Assembly (NCBI RefSeq): GCF_001550065.1 | Contig: NZ_LRUB01000029.1 | Span: forward strand, 62,001-126,000 | Length of the DNA stretch: 64,000 nt | From: Kordiimonas lipolytica | Lineage (GTDB): Bacteria; Pseudomonadota; Alphaproteobacteria; Sphingomonadales; Kordiimonadaceae | Direction of reading: 5' to 3' | Shown: positions 9,133 to 17,814 of the stretch, one piece after another | Layout: each line of letters begins with the position of its first letter | How positions within the stretch are numbered: the stretch's first letter is position 1 | Notes under the pieces: generated by a model | The model's input: only the letters and a program-made list of their open reading frames with translations | Database searches by the model: none | What the model was told of the DNA's origin: nothing | Program-made: the position numbers and the translations under genes

Positions 9133-11022
9133 CTAATTCTCGGCGGAAAGGCTTGCTTTCAACCGTTCGAACGACCAGCTGTGATCGTTCGACTGCTGAA
9201 TGGCTTCATGGTTTTTATAAGCCGCGTTCACGACAGTTGCAAACTCTTCACTATGATCGTCATCAGGCACCAGCAGGCCAGCCTCGTGGTCGAAATTGGC
9301 AATAGCTTCACTGATGGCCACTCGCTCTTCGTCGTTGGTCACCAGCCGCACAACCGCCTTGATATAGTCTTCAACGGAATCCGTGCTCAACCATTCAGGT
9401 TGTTCGAATTTGGCAACAATGTCGGAATCGTTCCTGGCGTGGACTTCATCGCCCTTCAGATTCACCACCGGCAGCCCCTGCAGCGCGGCATCAATGATGC
9501 CATTGGTGGCTCCAAACGGAAAGGAACTGAGGAAAATGTCACAGTTGTTCAGGCGAGCGATATATTTATTGTAGCCTGTCCGTGGCCAGACCTTGGCTGG
9601 CAGCATTTCTTGGATCCGACGAGCCACTGCCTGAAAAAGTGGTCCCACCCCGTTGGGAAAGAAGTGGAACTCAACCGACCGGCCTGCAGCTTCGGATCGC
9701 TTTTTGATCTCGCCACAAGCCGCAAGGAACCGCGGTGTCACCTTGCGCGACCAAGCAGGGACCGCAATCCGAACAGGGCTTGGCTTCTTGCGGATATTGG
9801 GCGCGATATCCTCAGCATCGCGACGACGATGCCATCGCGGCGCAGATGGCCGATACAATATCGTCTCATTGATAACGTCTTCGGCCCCCAACTGACCTTC
9901 CACTAGAATGCTATAGTCAATGTGCGGGGAGAAAGTCGTGGCCGGATGCCCGAAAGTCATCATCTGGATCGGAGCAATACGCACGTTCGAGGCAAGAATG
10001 CTGACCAGACGCATGCCAATGCTTGGATAATAGACAATATCAGGGCGGTAGGATTTCATCTTATTGATGAAAACTTCAGGCTTCTTAAGGTCGAACTTGG
10101 TGTCATCCACCTTGTCGAACATCTCATGTATTGCCTTGTCGCACTCGCCTGTCGGTGACATGTAGATGGTCTTGAAATCACGCTTAAGCGAACGGATGGC
10201 GCCACCATAACAGCGGTGCATGGCATGATGGGAATCATAAAGTTCCGCCATCACGATAACCGTCGGACGCCGTTTGACCGCGCGGCGCTCCGCTGGCAGG
10301 TCTGCATCTGTCACGCCCCGACTTTCAAGATAGCTGCGCGTAATGCGGTTCATGGCGCGCTTGATCTCGTGCTTATGACGGGCGTCAGCATAACTGCACC
10401 CCATATAGGCAGGACCTAGATTACGAACATTTTGCACGGACCCTGGCATATCTTTCCAGATATCGCTCCAAGTCAACATTTCCGAACGGGCATTTTCGGC
10501 CTTCATGTCCCACAGCAACTGCTCTGACAAATAGCCGATCACCAATGGCCAGGAAATGTCCGGACTTTGGCGCTTCAGCAGCTGCAACAGGGGCGGCGTC
10601 AGTGAGTTGATAGACAAACCTGCAAACAATTTAGGTAGCTCAAAACCCTTGAAGCTGAATTTGCCATCCTGGTCCTTTGTTCCGATGACCTCAAGCATAT
10701 GATCGGTGCCGCGATAGCCGCTCACCTCAAACACCTGCATAAGCGCCCGCTTGAACTGGGTGAAGAAACGGAATGTCATGTTGGTCATTTTGAAGTCTGC
10801 GTCCGCCAAAAGGGAGGTCACAGCAGACGCCAGAATGGTCGCTTCACGTTCCATCAAGGGACCACTTGCCACAATATCGCCGCCAAAGCCTTCCGACCCG
10901 CGTTCGACAATCTGCAGGATGCCTTCAAGCGCCCTGACGGCTTGGTCGAATTCCTTGTTCCGTACATTGCGGTCAAACTTCTTGATCCGGTCAATCAACT
11001 TCGGCTCAGGCTTGGTACTCAC
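9133..11022 (-). CDS. HMW1C-like (GT41) glycosyltransferase
   Basis: 629 residues from GTG 11022, whose GTGA overlaps the upstream stop. The C-terminal half carries signatures of the HMW1C / O-GlcNAc-transferase-like GT41 family: MTFGHPATTFSPHIDYSILVEGQ (compare GHPAST...DY in HMW1C) and LSSFPFGATNGIIDAALQGLPVVNLKGDEVHARND at about residues 497-531, where the TNGIID stretch matches the nucleotide-sugar site of HMW1C. The length fits HMW1C proteins of about 620 residues, with a helical N-terminal half. Known members are cytoplasmic enzymes that put hexoses on Asn in N-x-S/T sequons of adhesins before secretion. Here the nearest secreted candidates are the RTX protein at 20017 and the flagellins. 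Family call good; substrate inferred. Confidence 0.8.
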   Translation of the reverse strand: MSTKPEPKLIDRIKKFDRNVRNKEFDQAVRALEGILQIVERGSEGFGGDIVASGPLMEREATILASAVTSLLADADFKMTNMTFRFFTQFKRALMQVFEVSGYRGTDHMLEVIGTKDQDGKFSFKGFELPKLFAGLSINSLTPPLLQLLKRQSPDISWPLVIGYLSEQLLWDMKAENARSEMLTWSDIWKDMPGSVQNVRNLGPAYMGCSYADARHKHEIKRAMNRITRSYLESRGVTDADLPAERRAVKRRPTVIVMAELYDSHHAMHRCYGGAIRSLKRDFKTIYMSPTGECDKAIHEMFDKVDDTKFDLKKPEVFINKMKSYRPDIVYYPSIGMRLVSILASNVRIAPIQMMTFGHPATTFSPHIDYSILVEGQLGAEDVINETILYRPSAPRWHRRRDAEDIAPNIRKKPSPVRIAVPAWSRKVTPRFLAACGEIKKRSEAAGRSVEFHFFPNGVGPLFQAVARRIQEMLPAKVWPRTGYNKYIARLNNCDIFLSSFPFGATNGIIDAALQGLPVVNLKGDEVHARNDSDIVAKFEQPEWLSTDSVEDYIKAVVRLVTNDEERVAISEAIANFDHEAGLLVPDDDHSEEFATVVNAAYKNHEAIQQSNDHSWSFERLKASLSAEN

Positions 11023-12146
11023 GCAGCTACCTCCGCGACAAGGTCGCAAATCTCTTCAATATCTTCGTTACTTAGAAACGCATGGAATGGCAGCCCCACA
11101 AGGCCGTTCCGCAACTCTTCGCTGGCTGGAAACGGTGTATCCGTTTCCTTGTCGGCATATGGCAGATGCGCAAGCGCAGGATGGTCATAAAGGGGCGGCA
11201 GATACCAGCGCCGGGTCTGAATGCTCGCTTGGTTCATGCGGGCGACAAGGGCCTCTGCCTTACCCGGTACATATACCGGAAAAACTGCAGGAATGAAGTC
11301 CCCGGTTCCCTGCTGCAATGTCACTGTGTTGCCAACCTTTTTCAGGCCTTCCAGATACTGATCCAGCACAGCTTGACGACGGCCCGACACTTCCTTCCAG
11401 CGCGCCGTCTGCACAAGGCCTACTGCGGCGAAATATTCAGCGAACTTGGCATTAGTCCCTGTCTGTTGAACGACACCGGCGGACCCTTGGAACCCAAAAT
11501 TGGAAAGCGACCGACTTAGGGTGATCAGCGCCTCATCGCCGCTGACAAGCAAGCCGCCCTCGCCCACACCAAAAGGCTTTGTGGCGTGCAGGCTGAAGCA
11601 ATAGGTCAGGTCTTTGTGAATATCCTGCTGTCCCAATGCGGCGGCTACATCCAGAATGACAGGCACGCCCGTCTCTTTCTGGAAGGCGGACCATACAACA
11701 GATTCCACAGGGCGGCCAAACGCAGCAACTGGAATGACAGCCGCATAGTCATCCTGCGCCAGTGCCGCGTTTGCAATTGCTGGTGATAGTTCCCAGGTTT
11801 CCCTGTCGACATCGGCCAAGACCGGGGTAAGGCCAGCGTTAATCACCACAAGGGCGGTTGCAGGAAAAGTAATCGCAGGTACCAGAACATTGGAACCGGC
11901 TGGCAGGTTCATGGCCTTCAGCGCCAACTCAAGCGCGGTGGTGGCAGAAGAAAAAGTTGCCACATGGCAGCCTTCGGCACCGTTTTCACGCTCAAGGAAT
12001 GCCGTCAGTTCAGCCTCAAAGCGTTTCACCAATGGCCCGAAGTTTGAGTACCAGCGGTTTTCATGCATTTCCTGCAAGAACGGCAGAACTTCTTGCGGGG
12101 CAGGAAGGTCAGGCACAAGGCAATTTATACGGAAAGGTGTCGACAA
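11019..12146 (-). CDS. DegT/DnrJ/EryC1/StrS-type sugar aminotransferase
   Basis: 375 residues. The start is TTG at 12146, supported by AGGG eight bases upstream. PLP fold type I sugar aminotransferase: the cofactor lysine is Lys190 in FSLHATKPFGVGEGG, and Asp166 in VILDVAAALG contacts the pyridine nitrogen. NRWYSNFGPLVKRFEAEL, SSATTALELAL and VPAITFPATALV are typical family blocks. It transfers an amino group from glutamate to a nucleotide-linked keto sugar (4-keto is most usual). No 4,6-dehydratase that would supply the keto sugar is seen in the window. The downstream acyltransferase gene (7043) is the natural next step. Confidence 0.88.
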   Translation of the reverse strand: MSTPFRINCLVPDLPAPQEVLPFLQEMHENRWYSNFGPLVKRFEAELTAFLERENGAEGCHVATFSSATTALELALKAMNLPAGSNVLVPAITFPATALVVINAGLTPVLADVDRETWELSPAIANAALAQDDYAAVIPVAAFGRPVESVVWSAFQKETGVPVILDVAAALGQQDIHKDLTYCFSLHATKPFGVGEGGLLVSGDEALITLSRSLSNFGFQGSAGVVQQTGTNAKFAEYFAAVGLVQTARWKEVSGRRQAVLDQYLEGLKKVGNTVTLQQGTGDFIPAVFPVYVPGKAEALVARMNQASIQTRRWYLPPLYDHPALAHLPYADKETDTPFPASEELRNGLVGLPFHAFLSNEDIEEICDLVAEVAA

Positions 12147-12191
12147 TGAAGTACCCTAAAAAAATGCCACGCCGGGCAAATAAGACCGACT

Positions 12192-12210
12192 CTCTATAAA
12201 AGCTATAGAG
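12192..12210. other. AT-rich inverted repeat between GT2 and aminotransferase genes
   Basis: Perfect 7-base arms CTCTATA and TATAGAG around AAAGC, in the 109-base gap between the stop at 12256 and the start at 12146. On the minus strand no long T-tract follows, so it may be a processing or regulatory hairpin rather than a terminator. Confidence 0.35.
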
Positions 12211-12255
12211 TGGCTTTTCAACATATGCCGGTTCATCTGATACGTCACACTGGCC

Positions 12256-14283
12256 TCACTGGCTTTCCAACATATCAAAGAATTCCTGCGGCTTGACAAA
12301 CTTGGCTGGTGGGAAGCCCTGAGCCGATAGTGCTCCTGACATCGCATCATTGTCGCAGACGACCAGCTCTTCCGCATGCTCAAATGCCAGAATTTTTGCA
12401 CTGTCTTCTGAATCAAGCGGCCCGGCATCAGCAAAAATGCTGTCAAAAAACACATAACCTTTAACACCGTGCTGCCTTGCATCCCCCAACACCTCAAGAA
12501 ATGCGGCCGCTCCTATGGTGATAACCCGGTCCACGGTACGAGCCAGAATGGCGCCGTCTTCCTTGGATTTAAGTGTAAACAGGCTATAAATACGGCGCCC
12601 CAGATAGATGCGGTATTCAAGGCCGCTCGGCACCCGGTCCAGCATGACCAGGTCCTCGATGAGCGGCATCCACAGGTCTGGGTGCAGGCTTTCAAGATCC
12701 CGTTTGGTGCCGCGTTCAATAACAAGAAGAATGCTGTCTGTCGTGTCTCTGAGGCGCTTGAGAAGTTCGGCGAAGTGACCACATTTCGCACTGTCCGCGA
12801 GGGTATCCTGATCGACCGCCACAAGCGTACGACTGCTGTTCGTGGCCGTAGGAAACGGCTTCCGCTGTTCTTCGGCGCAGATGTCATTCACAAGAACATT
12901 GCGGCAAGCTAGTGCGCTGGGCCCCGCAAAACGTCGGCCAGCATGGCGCACCCGCGCGCGTTGCGGTAGCGCCTCCGCCACCAGCGCCTTAAGGCAATCA
13001 AACAGGCTTGCGTAGGCTTCCTTGCTGCCACCGGACAAAAGCGCCTCTGGTGTCTGGAAAACAGCTGGAACAAATTCAGGCAGCGCCGCGCCCTCGTCTG
13101 CAGCCGCGTCGCGTAACAGGTCCGCCAATCCTTCAGCCGTTACATGCAGGATGCTGTTCACCATATCTGGCGTATCTGCAGGCAGGCCTTCGAAATAAGG
13201 CCGCGGTCTGCTTTCAAACAGCCAGCGATGGATTGTGCCTGGCAACTCCTTGAGCGCCCAGAATAGCCAGCGAATATATTGTGGCTGTGCCTGCAATTGC
13301 TGCCACTGCGCTTGGGTCAGCACCACGATGCTGGCCGGGAAGAAAAACTCTCTCCGGTCATGATGCCAACGGCGAACAAGGGCATAAAATTCATTCCGTG
13401 CCAGATAATGCCCCTCTCCAAGCGGGTCGCTCGTCAGTATCACATCATCTGAATCAGCAAACAGAAGCGCAAAATAAGGCGCCTCAGAGTGCTCCAGCCT
13501 CATCACATGGCGCGGGGTGAAAAGAGCCGCATGCTTGCGGCGCATTTTCGAAATCAATTCGTCTTCCTGGCGACGGGAATCCGCGAGCATGCTTTCTGGC
13601 CGACGCCGATACAGGAAACCGGCATGCTGCACCCGACGGCCGACATACCCGGCACCAAGCGCAGTCAACCAGAAGTCCCAGTCTTCAAAGCCAAAACGCA
13701 TGGTCTCATCAAAGAAGACACCCTGACGGAACATATCGATACGCACCAAAGAGCCCGCTTCAGAGATATTGCCGAGTAGATGCTTGAGCTTGCTGTACTG
13801 AGGCGCGGTTTCGCGGGTATCGAAACCCTCTTCGCCCCAAGTCAGGCCCATGAAGGAAATATCAGGGTATGCCCAGCCAACCAGCGGATCATCACCCAGC
13901 ACCTCTCGATAACGCCGCAACGAATAAGGCGACAGGCGATTGTCTGCATCAAGAAAGAAGATAGCGTCCAGGTCGGACACAATAGACATCAGAAACCGAA
14001 CACCAGCGTTTCTTGCCCCAGGCAGGCGCGTATTCTCCTGCCGCAGGTAATAGAGCACACCTGGGAAGCGTTCCATCAGGTTGGCAACCACCTTTCCCGT
14101 TTCAGGGAACCGGCAGCCATCGTCCACCACCACAACCTGCACGGGCTGGTCGATATCTTGCGTACAGGCACTGATAATCGCTTCCGACAGGAACTGGGGG
14201 TGGCCATACCCGGGGATCACAACACCAATGGTGCCATGCCGTGCTGGCGCCTCCGCCACATTATCTGCCGTAATGTCAGCCAT
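12256..14283 (-). CDS. GT2 glycosyltransferase with unknown C-terminal extension
   Basis: 675 residues. The N-terminal 260 residues form a GT2 domain: IGVVIPGYGHPQFLSEAI, VQVVVVDDGCR, ARNAGVRFL, the metal-binding FFLDADNRL and FGFEDWDFWLTAL. The remaining roughly 400 residues match no family I recognise. They contain a Trp-rich stretch (QYIRWLFWALKELPGTIHRW) and an alpha/beta-like tail with VVCDNDAMSGAL. The ATG overlaps the upstream stop by 8 bases, so it is translationally coupled to the tandem-module protein. The position between the exporter and the HMW1C-like enzyme suggests it extends or starts the same glycan. Confidence 0.83.
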   Translation of the reverse strand: MADITADNVAEAPARHGTIGVVIPGYGHPQFLSEAIISACTQDIDQPVQVVVVDDGCRFPETGKVVANLMERFPGVLYYLRQENTRLPGARNAGVRFLMSIVSDLDAIFFLDADNRLSPYSLRRYREVLGDDPLVGWAYPDISFMGLTWGEEGFDTRETAPQYSKLKHLLGNISEAGSLVRIDMFRQGVFFDETMRFGFEDWDFWLTALGAGYVGRRVQHAGFLYRRRPESMLADSRRQEDELISKMRRKHAALFTPRHVMRLEHSEAPYFALLFADSDDVILTSDPLGEGHYLARNEFYALVRRWHHDRREFFFPASIVVLTQAQWQQLQAQPQYIRWLFWALKELPGTIHRWLFESRPRPYFEGLPADTPDMVNSILHVTAEGLADLLRDAAADEGAALPEFVPAVFQTPEALLSGGSKEAYASLFDCLKALVAEALPQRARVRHAGRRFAGPSALACRNVLVNDICAEEQRKPFPTATNSSRTLVAVDQDTLADSAKCGHFAELLKRLRDTTDSILLVIERGTKRDLESLHPDLWMPLIEDLVMLDRVPSGLEYRIYLGRRIYSLFTLKSKEDGAILARTVDRVITIGAAAFLEVLGDARQHGVKGYVFFDSIFADAGPLDSEDSAKILAFEHAEELVVCDNDAMSGALSAQGFPPAKFVKPQEFFDMLESQ

Positions 14284-16414
14284 TGTCCGCTTGACCGATC
14301 ACGACTTGCGCCTCGGGCGCGGTTGTGATGTTCAGCGAATACCAGCGGCACCAGCCATAACTGACAGATTCCCCAGCCGGCTTGACGGCGAAAACCACAT
14401 CGCCTGGCGCGTCAAGTTCAAGCGCCAGTTCAATCTCGATAGTCGCTGCCTGGCGGGCATACAGCACCATCGCCTGCCACTGCACCGTCTTGCGACTGTT
14501 AACACCTTGCCAGGTTGAGGGGTCCTGCGCATCAATGCGGGACATGACATTGCGAATAGCTCGTGCTTTTTCGCTCACGCTCGGGGACACGACCGCCAAA
14601 ACATAAAGAAAAGCTGGCGCAGCATCGTGCGCAGTTTCAACCTCGCTGGCCACGCGAATTGCAGTCGTCGGAACCCCGCCCTCCAGCATCGCAGCAGAAA
14701 GCTGGTCCTGAAGTGGATGTGTTTGCAGACTACCGGTTTCCTCACTGACAAGCAGCGGTGAAAAGCCAAGGCTTTTCGTCAGCTCATCCAGTTTTTTCGC
14801 ACCGGATACAAATTCAATCCGTCCTGCGAGAGCCGGGAATTTCAGTGACCGCAGGCGCAGGGCCGTTGACCCGCCCCCAAGGGCCGGGGCTAGGTCGCTA
14901 TCCTGTTCCGGCCAGGGCAGGCCAATCTCAAGATCAGACCAACGGCACCAGCCAAATGCTGGGTTGCCGTCCGGGATTTCAACCACCAGATAGAGATCTG
15001 CCCGCCGCTCAAGAGGGCGTTCAAGCTGCAGTGTCAGCGAGAGTGCCTGCATGGGCGCGACAAGACGCTGCACAGCATGCACACCTGCAAGGTCACCATC
15101 CCCTGATAGAAATTCAAGAACCTTGCGGCTGCGTGCCTGGGCGTCTTCTCCGTCCAGATGTTCCACTGCCAGCACGGAATAGACAGCGGCAGGCCCCCTT
15201 TCGTGCGCGGTCTGCGCAGAAACGCTTACTTCAGCGACCCCGGCCAACAATGCGCCCGCAAACCTGGCGCCTGAAGGCCCTTTTTCGTGTGGATGGGTTT
15301 GAAGCCATCCTTCCCTCATGCCCATGGAAAGCAATGAACCGTCTGTAGGCAATTCGGCGATCAGGTCATCAAAAGCCCATGCCGCGCGGCGCTGCAACTC
15401 AATAGCCGAAACTGAATGCCGCAAAAGAGGAGATAGGCTGTAACCGCCTTCGCTTTCCGCGCCGTCGACGGGATCCGCAAAACCTTTCATCAGCCTGAGG
15501 GCCAGGGTGCGGCCATTATCATCACCGAACCGGTCCGCGGTCACATCAGCCAGCGCCAATAGCGGCGCGCCTGCCTCATTGCCGCTCCATGACACCTCCA
15601 AAAAGGCGTCGCCCATGATGGTACTGCAGGCGTCGCTGAGATCAAACTGCAGCCAGCCTTCCATGATGGAGTAGGACTTTGTGTCATGCGCAAGGCATAA
15701 CCCGTCGCTCGCGCGCACCACGCGCACCTCGAGGCTTCCATCAGTACCACGAGTACTTTCCACAGATGCAACAGCATAAAGGGATACAGCCCACAAGCCT
15801 GCCGAATCTGCCGGCAATAGCTGCGTGAAATGGGTAGTATCAATGGTACCACCCGGCCCGATTGTCTCGTCCCCTACGGGTAATTCGGCGGCAATGTGCT
15901 GTAAGCCAAAGCCTGCACCGCGGATCATCCTGCGGGCTTTCTCCATATTGAGAAGCAGGCCTTCATTCTTGCGTCGCAAGTAAGACATACCAGCTTCTTT
16001 CTGGGCCATTTGGGCCTGGAGGTCAGCACTTTCCCGCGTCTTACAATCCAGCATGAAACGTACGGCATCAAGCCTGATCCGTCCCTTCATGCCTGACAGG
16101 GTCTTAATGGGGGCGGGTTCGAACATTTTCTGCTTGTGGGCATGGTCATCCCACGCCTTGGCGGCAGCGATCGTGTCACGGCCTGCCAGGATGCCACGAA
16201 GCCCAATGGCCATACCCACAGGGGCCCGGCGCGTGTCAAGGCCGCTTGGGTGCTCATTGGCTTCATAAATGCAGCCATCCGCCCCAAGGACCACAAACCG
16301 AACATCTGTGCCCAACACGTCTCTAACGGTGGGAAGGACGTCCTCGCCCACCAGGAACAGCGACGTTCCGGAATAGACAGTCTTGAACGCTGCGAGCGTC
16401 AGCTCAATCTTCAC
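14276..16414 (-). CDS. Unrecognised tandem-module protein with coiled coil
   Basis: 712 residues from GTG 16414, which suits the GGGGGAG ribosome site better than the TTG at 16417. No signal peptide. Residues 1 to about 110 are an alpha/beta-like head (TSLFLVGEDVLPTVRDVLG). Residues about 128-165 look like a coiled coil (LQAQMAQKEAGMSYLRRK). The rest is beta-rich and internally repeated: [WS]LQTHP near bases 15300 and 14720, followed by AQTAHERGPAAVYSVLAV and VETAHDAAPAFLYVLAVV, each ending in YGWCRW/FGWCRW (near 14945 and 14345). The repeat unit is about 195 residues, with a weaker earlier copy. The modules may be jelly-roll carbohydrate-binding folds. It starts 29 bases after the exporter gene. 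I do not recognise the family with certainty. Confidence 0.7.
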   Translation of the reverse strand: MKIELTLAAFKTVYSGTSLFLVGEDVLPTVRDVLGTDVRFVVLGADGCIYEANEHPSGLDTRRAPVGMAIGLRGILAGRDTIAAAKAWDDHAHKQKMFEPAPIKTLSGMKGRIRLDAVRFMLDCKTRESADLQAQMAQKEAGMSYLRRKNEGLLLNMEKARRMIRGAGFGLQHIAAELPVGDETIGPGGTIDTTHFTQLLPADSAGLWAVSLYAVASVESTRGTDGSLEVRVVRASDGLCLAHDTKSYSIMEGWLQFDLSDACSTIMGDAFLEVSWSGNEAGAPLLALADVTADRFGDDNGRTLALRLMKGFADPVDGAESEGGYSLSPLLRHSVSAIELQRRAAWAFDDLIAELPTDGSLLSMGMREGWLQTHPHEKGPSGARFAGALLAGVAEVSVSAQTAHERGPAAVYSVLAVEHLDGEDAQARSRKVLEFLSGDGDLAGVHAVQRLVAPMQALSLTLQLERPLERRADLYLVVEIPDGNPAFGWCRWSDLEIGLPWPEQDSDLAPALGGGSTALRLRSLKFPALAGRIEFVSGAKKLDELTKSLGFSPLLVSEETGSLQTHPLQDQLSAAMLEGGVPTTAIRVASEVETAHDAAPAFLYVLAVVSPSVSEKARAIRNVMSRIDAQDPSTWQGVNSRKTVQWQAMVLYARQAATIEIELALELDAPGDVVFAVKPAGESVSYGWCRWYSLNITTAPEAQVVIGQADNG

Positions 16415-16443
16415 CAAAATTCTCCCCCAGTGCTCGCGCCAGA

Positions 16444-17814
16444 TTAGCCTTTGAACATGCGGAACGTAAAGCGTGTGAACGGCCGTGAAATATGTTCCAG
16501 GAATGTCTTTGGTTCAGTCTTGATATAGACCTCCGCAAAGTTACCTGGAAGCAGATCTGTTGTGTCTTCACCCGGGTTGATCGTGATGTGAGCCACATAG
16601 CTGCCCATCGGATTCTGCTCGGACACGACAGCGTCAGCAGACAGATAAACCAGATGGCCGGGGATTGGCGTCATGCTTTTTTCCCGGTCAGACGGAAAGA
16701 CCACTTGAACTTCCTGGCCGACCTGAACCTGTTCGATATCCTTAAGCTGCACCGATGCCTCGATGGTCAGTGCATCATTGTGTGGGAATATCTCCAGCAT
16801 GGTTTCACCGGGACGCACAACAGCCCCCAGGGTCCGCGTTGCGATCCGGAAAATGGTGCCATCCACCGGTGACTTGATATCGCTACGGGCCGCCATGTCG
16901 CGTAGGCGCGTGATCTGGGCTTCGGTTTGGTTGATACGCTGCTGAATCTGCACCAGAATCGAGTTGGCCTCCTTGAGGTAGGACAGTCTCGTCTGGCGTT
17001 TTTCCCGGGTCAGGTTGTCGATGTTATTTCGCGCGTTCTCGATTTCGAGCTTGGCGTTGGCAAGTTGCGCTTCCACCTCAGCGACCTTACGTTCGGTGGC
17101 AAATACCTGGGTCCGTTTGATCAGGCCTTGTGTCAACAACTCACGGAAGTCCTTGAGCTCAAGTCGGTAAGACACCAGCTGCCGTTCATAGGCCTCAAGA
17201 ATAGCCTGCGTCCCCTGAATATTGACATTCTGTCCGGCGATCTTAGTTTCCAGAATATCCATTTTCGCAAGGTAGAAGCGGCGCTGTGCATCAAATTCCT
17301 GCCGCTCACTTTCCACGGTCTCTTGGTAGCGCTCTGTGTTGCGGATGTGCTCCGGCACGTCGGGCGGAAACGCGATTGTTTCGGCAAACTGCGTTTCGGC
17401 GCGCCGACGCGCAAGCTGTGCATCAAAGACAGCCCGTTGCAGCTCTGCAGCGTTAAGCTGGGCCTTTATTTGCGTATCGTCGAGACGGGCGATAATATCC
17501 CCTGCCTGAACACGGTCGCCTTCGCGGACCATGAGTTCATCCAGGATGCCGCCTTCCAGATGCTGGACAACGCGGTTACGGTCTTTTGCGATCACGCGGC
17601 CACTGGCAATCACCGCGCCCCCGATATCTACTGAAACAGACCACAGGCCACCAAAACCGAAAACAATGATCAGCACCCACATGGCGCGTTTGAGGATGGG
17701 GGTCGGGTCAGTGTCGACCTGCTCATGCCAGGCTTGAAGTGCTGCCCGTTCGAAACGGTCTTGCGCAAGTGCTGGAACCTGGGCTCCTTTTGTGGGCGTA
17801 AGCTCTTGTGACAT
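16444..17814 (-). CDS. Type I secretion membrane fusion protein, HlyD/PrsE family
   Basis: 456 residues. One transmembrane segment at about 43-63 (RAMWVLIIVFGFGGLWSVSVDI), a short cytoplasmic tail before it, a barrel-sandwich half (GRVIAKDRNRVVQHLEGGILDELMVREGDRVQAGD at about 75-110), a long coiled coil (about 115-310) and the second lipoyl half with SPVDGTIFRIA. RTX exporters of the HlyD/PrsE type share this layout. It bridges the ABC transporter to an outer-membrane TolC-like channel, which is not encoded in the window. Its ATG directly abuts the stop of the ABC gene, so the two are coupled. Confidence 0.93.
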   Translation of the reverse strand: MSQELTPTKGAQVPALAQDRFERAALQAWHEQVDTDPTPILKRAMWVLIIVFGFGGLWSVSVDIGGAVIASGRVIAKDRNRVVQHLEGGILDELMVREGDRVQAGDIIARLDDTQIKAQLNAAELQRAVFDAQLARRRAETQFAETIAFPPDVPEHIRNTERYQETVESERQEFDAQRRFYLAKMDILETKIAGQNVNIQGTQAILEAYERQLVSYRLELKDFRELLTQGLIKRTQVFATERKVAEVEAQLANAKLEIENARNNIDNLTREKRQTRLSYLKEANSILVQIQQRINQTEAQITRLRDMAARSDIKSPVDGTIFRIATRTLGAVVRPGETMLEIFPHNDALTIEASVQLKDIEQVQVGQEVQVVFPSDREKSMTPIPGHLVYLSADAVVSEQNPMGSYVAHITINPGEDTTDLLPGNFAEVYIKTEPKTFLEHISRPFTRFTFRMFKG

